In this document: piece after piece, positions 8,167 to 18,445 of the stretch
How positions within the stretch are numbered: the first letter of the stretch is position 1
How the letters are laid out: every line of letters begins with the position of its first letter
NCBI GenBank assembly: GCA_021029095.1
Contig: JAJOHG010000459.1
Span: forward strand, 1-18,445
Reading direction: 5' to 3'
Length of the DNA: 18,445 nucleotides
Origin: Phellopilus nigrolimitatus
Lineage: Eukaryota > Basidiomycota > Agaricomycetes > Hymenochaetales > Hymenochaetaceae
Position numbers and translations under genes: made by a program
Notes under the pieces: generated by a model
The model's database searches: none
The model's input: the letters and a program-made list of their open reading frames with translations, nothing else
What the model was told of the DNA's origin: nothing

Positions 8167-11016
8167 TTAATTTTCCTCTGCCCACGCCGGAAGCCATAGC
8201 TCCCAGTCTTCCCAGTCGTCCAAATTGTTTTCCCCCGCGTGCTCGGCGTCGTAGGATTCGAATATATTCTCCTGTGCAGGAGGCGGTCGAGGGCGCCCGT
8301 GCTCAGGTCTGCCCTTGAGAGGGTGCGGGCTGAGAAGCCTATCTATGATGTGGATTGCCCCATTCAATGCTACTCCGTCGTGCAGTTTCACTGGCTGTCC
8401 GTTCAAGATCATTCTCGTGACGTGACCAATTCTTTGGCTATGTCTCGGAAAAGGGAGTCTGATCGGGAGCCTAACTACGAGCACGTTCAAAGTATGGTTC
8501 GCAAGCGCAGTGGGGAGCGTGTAGTTCGCAATAAATTCTGGCTTCGCATGAGGCGCATGTGTAGGTCGTTTAGGAAGATGAGGTCTTGCCCGACCATGCG
8601 GAGGAAAGGGATGCTTGGGAATACGAGGTGACGTTGGAGGGAATTGGGATAAATCATCTTGGCCATGAGGGTACTCCGGCGCAACTGGGAGATGCTCAGA
8701 ACCGTCCGGCCTTACTTCGCGAACTTCTTCTGCCTCCAAGGTCACGAAATCTTCATGAAGGTCTGAATCGGCCTGAGAAGACATACCGTGATGGCATTCG
8801 CGGCGGACGTCCTGGCGACCCAAAGTAAGAGGCGGTGTATGTCCGAAGCTCGTCGAGAATGATAAATATCCTTCTAGAATAGACGGTGATATTGGAGCAT
8901 CGCCTTCGGAAGAAGGTGGAAGCGGAGGAACACGATCTCCGAATGGATAGGGATGGTTATGGCGGTGCGGCGGCGAGTGGGGAGCAGACCAATCACGACA
9001 ACAATCAAAATGGGAGATACTTTGGTCGAAATGATTTTTGAAGGGAGGAGGCGATGACGGAGGTATGTAACCACCCTGATCACTGAAGAGGGCCGAAGTA
9101 GGGGTATAGCGATCTTCGTCGTCAGCCGTATGCGGGCTTGGTTCCGCCCATTGTTCATATAGTGGAAGAGGAGGCAGGCAAACTCTACAAGATGGATGAC
9201 CAACCGATGGCGGCGGCCTTTGATCACCTTGGCGTTCGCGGTGACAATAATGATCATGAACAGGAGGAACACTAGCGTATTGCCTATGAAAGTCGAAAGG
9301 GTGCTTCAAAGACATGATTCGGCCATGACAACAACCAAAGGGAAAAAGCGGCAGACAATGGCTGTCGGCGCGCGAATGATGCTGCGGAGCTGAAAAGTGA
9401 TCATTCTTCTGCTGCTTCGTAAAGCATCCAGTCGCTGACGGGTTTGACTTCCTGCCAGAAACGCTTTGTAAATTACATCCATGATCAACCACCTCATGCT
9501 CTTCTGATGCGTCAAAGTCGGCATCGTCATGCAACGCAGCATTGTTGGTGCACTCCATGACACCAACTGGTTTCACAAAATCAGACTGAAATGCATCGGT
9601 GTCAAGTTCCGTCTGTAAGACAACATTCGATAATAAGTTGAGGACCCAGTCTGGAAGAAGCGTATTAGTGATGTCTGTTGGAAGAGTAAAAGCCCTAATC
9701 GTACCAGAGTGTAGTGTAACATTTGGCACAACATGATATTGAAGGATTTTCTTGAGAGCGCGCTTCCCGAAAGGCGAAAAGAGGAAAAGCTGCAATTTCT
9801 TGGGAAGTTTAACAAATGCTTTATTGGAAGGTGCAAATATCGTGACAACGGGCGACCCCACGGTCGCAGGCAATTCAACAAATGAGCGATGAATCAGTTT
9901 GTAATCGACAACATCTGTGAGGCCCGTTCGCTGAATCGCCGAACTCTGAAGAATTAAAGAAAGAATTTAGCTGTGCAAGGACAAACCAAACACAAATAAA
10001 TACGAACCAAAGTAGAGAATTCGTGCTGAAGCAGGAAAAGCTTCTGAAAAACCGAGGACGGGATGATCAAAGGGCGGTCGACAACATGAATGAGGCCTTC
10101 ATCAATTGATTCAGACAAGCAAAGAAAGTGTCATCAAGCATAAAGTTCACCATTCGTTGCCTTGATGTCAGGCACAATCACGTCTGAATATGAGTTGATG
10201 CGGACAAAAGGGAGCGCCGAGCCAACACGCAGACGAAGCGGTCCATCATTCAGAGCACCAAAAACACGCGACAGCTTCGTCGCATACGTCGTGTTTTTCT
10301 TCAAAGCTGCGACGTCGAGGCTGTCTGGAAGGATGTGGTACGACAGAACTGCAGTCACGATCTTCTTGATGACTTCCTTCTGCGGACGCGACTGCGCGTC
10401 CATGTCAGCGGTGTCAAAAGATTCGACGTGAGTGACAAGTTCCGTAAGAGATACATCTGTTCCTGCAAAGTCAAGAGTCTCTTTGCGAGAAGGTTGCTTA
10501 TGGGTAAGCGGTTTGGGAATAGCTTGGTTAGGGAGAGCAAAGAATGTGAGACTAAGAGATTTGTTCAAGCCGGGATGAATATGACGATATATAGATACAT
10601 CAACGTACGTGATAGACGAATCGTTCAGAACTGAAATGATCTCGTCGCTGATATTGACGACCTTGAGCAAACGAGAGAAGCTAGTAGAGTGAATCAGATA
10701 CTGGCAAAATCTTTCACAGTAGTTATGTAAGGACATACGCAGAGTTTTCGCTGAGGGCAGAGTAGATTGTGCCATTCGGTTTCTTCGGAGGACGGGCAGA
10801 AGGGAAATGGTGAGGATGAACAGCATTGTTTTCTTGCCAATACTTGTTTCCTCCACTTGCGCCGACAATTGGAGGAGCAGCGGCATGCGCAGGATCGGCG
10901 TCCCAGTGGACCGTATATGCATCTTTGTCTCCCTGAGCGTAGAAGGCAGGCTGGTCATGCAAAGCAAAGACGGCAAGTACGCCTGCGAAGGTAGCTACGA
11001 CAAGACAAAGCAGCAT
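8167..11016 (-). CDS. Secreted two-domain fasciclin (FAS1) protein
   Basis: Exons are 11016-10739, 10680-10609, 10551-10151, 10096-10008 and 9945-8167; introns are 54-62 nt, GT-AG. The 873 codons (872 aa plus stop) close in frame. The start is the ATG at 11016, followed by a hydrophobic signal segment (LLCLVVATFAGVLAVFAL). FAS1 domain 1 spans about residues 82-275, from TIYSALSENSAFSRLLKVVN through LTFFALPNQA and LSYHILPDSL to NGLIHVVDRPLIIPS. Domain 2 starts near residue 276 with VVTIFAPSNKAF and ILQYHVVPNVTLHSGTI, and ends with ALNGAIHIIDRLL near residue 818. Between its halves lies an insert of about 340 residues, rich in His, Pro, Ser and Asp with a dozen Cys. The C terminus is acidic and Trp-rich (LDDWEDWELWLPAWAEEN) with no GPI-type hydrophobic tail. 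FAS1 domains act in cell-surface or matrix adhesion; fungal members are secreted, wall-associated or vacuolar. The exact ligand is unknown. The N-terminal Met could change if an upstream exon exists. Confidence 0.9.
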
Positions 11017-11285
11017 GATGAAGACGCTATCCACAGCTTGAGGCAGACGTGGTCGGGGAACTTAATGCTGCGTGCATCATGCAAGGCTTGTTGTATCATA
11101 TAAGTGTACGCGCTGATGGATGAATGCATGGTGCTGCGCAAATTGGAGTACAGTTGCTCAAAGCGGTACCCGCAGTTGTATCGGCGGCCATTCCTTATCG
11201 CACTTGGCAATCGCATTAAAAATAAAAGCAAATCCCTTCGTGCCAGTACGGTTCACTTTGCACTATCGCCAACCAACGCCGCCTA

Positions 11286-12858
11286 TTAAACTTCTAGCTC
11301 ACCAGCTTCATCCAAACATCGCAGTTTGAGGAACCCATCCGTACCTGCAGGAAAATCAGCGTTTTGATATATTATACAGTTTGAAGCACTCGCCCCAACC
11401 ATCTAGGGCGTACAAGTCGAGTGATCCATCAAAGTATCTGTAAAAAAATGTTACAGAAGATAAGCTCGTGCAGATATTGCCCAGTATTTGGTCTTACTTG
11501 GCATAAAGTCTGCTCATCGGAAGCCCATAGCCCAAACCAGCCAGCGTTCCCACACCTGTTTGAACGCCCCTTCCTGTAATCTCTCCAAACAGATTGGTTT
11601 CGCCAGCTTCTCCATCGACGCTTTCACCAATTGCTGCGCTCCCCCCAACTTGTTGAGCTGCGTACGGCCCGCCGCCTGTCTCATCTTCCTGATGCAGCCC
11701 GTTTCCAGCAGTGGAAAATGCGTAAGAAAAGATGCGAGACAAGCTTGCAGGAGGGACGCCCCCTCCTTCATCTCGGATTCGAATGGATAAATACGATGGA
11801 CAGTCGACCCTCGAGGTACGTAGAGGAGGCGAAATGGTGACGAGCACCGGCGGCATTTCATTTTGGGATGGAGACATTCCATGCGTTTGCCAGTGCCTTT
11901 CAACTGTTGCGCGGAACGCGTTTTTCAGGAGCTCAGTGAGAATGTACTGAAGGTGAATTGGCACATAACTGCACCCAGAATTAGATGTCAAGAGATCGAA
12001 GACGTAGTAATAAATCTAAACACGTACGCGAAAACTGCTTCAACTTCTCCATCAATGATAGTGTTTGGATGAGCACCCAACGTAGCCTCGCACATCTCGC
12101 CAACGAGCAGGCTGCATGCTTTGATCATTTCTGAGGGAGAGCACGCCATATTGACTACTCCATCGTGATTGCCATAGGGAGGCGAATTTGCCAATGCCCA
12201 GGATAATGCGATGTGTTGCTCGGCGATCAAACGAACAGCTATCCTGTTACGAATGGTCGAGTCCAAGAAGTCGCCAATTGCGCCCTGAGACATATAACGA
12301 CTGCATTCCTGGAAACTGGGTATTGACTACATTGAGAAGTGTTCACGACGTGGAGTCATCAGATAAAGGCTACCCTTTGGCTATGGTCGGGATATCATTT
12401 GCGTGGCTTTGGACAAGGTATTCCAACTTTGCAGCAAATTCGCCGTTTTCCTGGAGAGTCCTGACTTCAGGATACGTCGCCAGCCACTCAAAAGTTTTCC
12501 GGTGCGCATCTACCATGCGAGCAACATAGGGGTTTGTTCCAACAATGAACGGGAGTTGCTCAAGCGCGCGGATCCGTCTTGCCAGTCGCCGCGGAAGTTC
12601 GGACAACACGTACGACGCAGATGAGAGGAGCGAGACCGGAGTGAGCGGTCGTCCAAAAGAAAGGAGTTTTGAGAGTGTCAACGGCCGTGGTGGCTGGGAG
12701 AGAAAGTCGGACAGGAGAGCGGTGACTTCAGGAGACGCAGGCTTGAGGAAGCGCGCTCGTATTGTCGAGTAAAACGCGCAGTGAACGATGCCCGTGCGAC
12801 TGTGCGTCGAGCCATATACGCAACGATGCACGTTAACTGCATTGGCGCTGGTGCGCAT
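11286..12858 (-). CDS. Mitochondrial pyruvate / branched-chain keto-acid dehydrogenase kinase
   Basis: Exons are 12858-12374, 12315-12028, 11968-11498, 11437-11394 and 11344-11286, giving 448 aa. The protein phosphorylates and inactivates a mitochondrial 2-oxo-acid dehydrogenase E1 subunit. Evidence is the BCDHK N-terminal helical domain (RPLTLSKLLSFGR, FVGTNPYVARMVDAHRKTF-type segment, RIAVRLIAEQHIAL) followed by a GHKL ATPase domain. The latter has an N box (ELLKNAFRATVE, Glu270 and Asn274), a G1 box (RDEGGGVP, Asp324), SYAFSTAG, and a G2 box (AGLGYGLPMSRLYAKYF). The last intron (11393-11345) starts GC, not GT. Reading through it would stop at 11356 with an aberrant tail, while splicing gives DGWGTDGFLKLRCLDEAGEL and stop TAA at 11288. 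The ATP-lid region carries a Gly-rich insert (about 45 residues) relative to animal kinases; fungal relatives have a similar one. The start at 12858 gives an Arg-rich presequence without acidic residues. An upstream in-frame ATG at 13011 is possible. Pyruvate versus branched-chain specificity cannot be told here. Confidence 0.93.
11345..11393 (-). other. Non-canonical GC-AG intron in the kinase gene
   Basis: This 49-nt intron begins GCGAGT, a GTGAGT donor with T replaced by C. It has a CTGAT branch site (minus strand, near 11361-11357) and ends TTTCCTGCAG. Its removal restores the conserved kinase C terminus. A GT donor a few bases upstream (11400 to 11393 region) would also keep frame but would delete the conserved Trp-Gly. 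Confidence 0.8.
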
Positions 12859-13512
12859 GTTCAGAGCTGATTGAAAGAAATGAGCACTTGAAGCCAGTGA
12901 AATTAGCAAGTGGGAGGTGTCGGACTGTATCGTCTCACATAGCGCGCAGGTGCAACGAACATAAGTCGGGGTTATATACTCGTAACTTACATGGCCAAAG
13001 AAGACATACAATCACAATGCAATCCTTCGCCGCCTTCGTTGTGATTTTCCCATCGTACACTCTCCTTCCTTCTCCACTGATAATAGATATGATGATGTAG
13101 GTTTGATGTAGTATCACTAAAGCCGTTGAATGGCACAATTTGATTTGTGATACGAAATACAGTACCGAGAAATACAGTGCCAAGAAAGGCACGGTTTTAC
13201 ACAATCTTGCTCGATGCATTCAATGTTGTGTAGCGAATGTCATCCCACTTGTTGATTCTCACTGGGTCTCAGGGATCAAGACGGGAGGAAGGAAGGGAGT
13301 TTCCGACACTGGTGGCTCGGTCTCAACGAGCAGCGGTTACCTTGCTCGCTTCTCAATGAGTCAATCTCAACATACTACATGCATGCAGTTACATATTAGT
13401 ATGCACATGTACTTATACAATAAGAAACCCTTAAATCAGTCATGACAAAGTCTTGTAGAGTTACAAATGAACGGAAAAGTATGTATAAACACCACCATTA
13501 CATGAAGCTAGT
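12859..13512. other. Intergenic region between kinase and Rpt1 genes
   Basis: This 654-bp stretch contains the kinase promoter (minus strand, right of 12858) and the Rpt1 3' flank. I see a short tandem repeat (GAAATACAGTACC then GAAATACAGTGCC, around 13154-13182) and AT-rich sequence from 13380 to 13510. No coding region is supported. Confidence 0.5.
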
Positions 13513-15494
<1,982 letters not shown>

Positions 15495-15696
15495 GTTGAA
15501 GAGGCGGTTGATGAGAGGAGGACGAAGAGGAAGAGGACGAAGAGGATGGTCGTGTAAGAGGCCGCGTCAGTCACGCTGATCTCATGTACATGTAAGACAT
15601 TGTAAGTACAGATCTCCCTTAGGAAACTCTCCGGCTCAGTATCCCGTCCAGACCGTCCAGCTCTATTTCCCTTCCTCTCCTTGCACCACCCTCATC
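15495..15696. promoter_or_regulatory. 202-bp bidirectional promoter region, Rpt1 / Vma1
   Basis: This is the entire space between the two divergent start codons. It holds a purine-rich tract on the plus strand (15510-15547, repeated GAAGAGGA/GGACGAAGAGG), which is a pyrimidine-rich leader for the minus-strand Rpt1 mRNA. A matching pyrimidine-rich stretch (15660-15696) precedes the Vma1 ATG. No TATA box is evident. CT-rich start-site leaders without TATA are common in highly expressed fungal genes. Confidence 0.7.
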
Positions 15697-18130
<2,434 letters not shown>

Positions 18131-18155
18131 AATGCACGAGGGATGTTGGATTGCA

Positions 18156-18165
18156 AATAAATAAA
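18156..18165 (+). terminator. Polyadenylation signal of the V-ATPase gene
   Basis: Two overlapping AATAAA hexamers (18156-18161 and 18160-18165) lie 26-35 nt after the V-ATPase stop codon, in AT-rich sequence, where a poly(A) signal is expected. Confidence 0.65.
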
Positions 18166-18445
18166 GTAACAATTATACTCGCATTGACATAAAATAAATA
18201 TAAAAACAACAAAAAGTTGAGTGTGCACTAAGCGATTGTACAAACAACAGACGCGCGTGTCACTCAGCCAGACACTCAACTGTCCACCGTCTGTGCTCGA
18301 CCCTCGTCGTCATCTCGTTATTCAACTTCATCGAGTCGTGCCCGTACTCGTGCTCGGACGGCGTGCGCGTTCTTCTCGTTTTTCATTCTCCCATTTCTCT
18401 CAGTAAAGCGTCGCGGTTATCGCTCGTAACGCTGTCCGCTCTTCT
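18166..18445. other. 3' flank of Vma1 and possible start of the next gene's leader
   Basis: After an AT-rich 50 bp the sequence becomes pyrimidine-rich (18280-18404, ending TTTCTCTCAG). This resembles a fungal 5' leader or an intron end on the plus strand, so a following plus-strand gene may begin just outside the window. A 9-bp inverted repeat (GTTGAGTGT 18216-18224 with 18272-18280) is present. No start codon with a long frame is visible. Confidence 0.35.

Noticed and set aside
9306..9881. Additional open frames on both strands within the FAS1 last exon
   Set aside because: They are shadows of the FAS1 reading frame, whose conserved motifs and phase-consistent exons identify the real frame.
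10701..10738. Shorter first intron of the FAS1 gene ending at TTTTGCCAG
   Set aside because: It puts the next exon out of phase. The acceptor at 10681, after a CTGAT branch site, restores the frame and gives the expected ENSAFSRLLKVV.
11356..11393. Kinase stop codon at 11358-11356 (no last intron)
   Set aside because: The resulting tail departs from the conserved C terminus, which is found intact just downstream after removing a GC-AG intron.

Overview
This is eukaryotic nuclear DNA, almost certainly from a filamentous basidiomycete (Agaricomycete-like) fungus. The genes are cut by many short introns (mostly 46-62 nt, GT-AG, CTRAY-like branch points, one GC-AG). They include micro-exons of 14-25 nt and encode standard fungal housekeeping proteins. 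There are no bacterial signals, no CRISPR array and no tRNA that I can support.

The right half (8167-18445) is gene-dense and confidently read. From left to right it holds a two-domain fasciclin (FAS1) secreted protein (minus strand, 5 exons, 872 aa) and a mitochondrial pyruvate/branched-chain keto-acid dehydrogenase kinase (minus, 5 exons, 448 aa, with a GC-AG last intron). Next come the 26S proteasome ATPase Rpt1 (minus, 11 exons, 475 aa) and V-ATPase catalytic subunit A (plus, 11 exons, 617 aa, no intein). Rpt1 and Vma1 are head-to-head with only 202 bp between start codons, so they probably share a promoter region. All four models close in frame across every junction I assigned by hand.

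The left part (about 889-5257) is a repeat island. Its outermost signals are 23-bp terminal inverted repeats flanked by TA, of pogo/Tigger type. Inside lie a nearly perfect 129-bp foldback MITE with TA flanks, an 818-bp element with about 165-bp inverted arms, and a 31-bp inverted copy of the right subterminal sequence. There is also a 29-bp perfect direct repeat bounding 2.16 kb, and a 309-bp foldback. Sitting in this AT-rich island is a GC-rich open frame (3458-4513) for a low-complexity Ser/Pro/Gln/His-rich protein. It looks like a host gene fragment carried by or stranded in the repeats. No transposase was recognised.

At the far left (213-657, minus) five small exons join in frame into the C-terminal part of a protein I do not recognise. 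An open segment of 66 codons follows to the window edge. The stretch 5260-8166 has several moderate open frames on both strands but no family I can name, and I treat it as non-genic or decayed.

Nothing here is a clear new enzymatic or defence system. The points most worth a second look are the nested repeat island with its captured-looking exon, the roughly 340-residue His/Cys/Pro-rich insert inside the second FAS1 domain, the GC-AG intron, and the compact Rpt1/Vma1 divergent pair.
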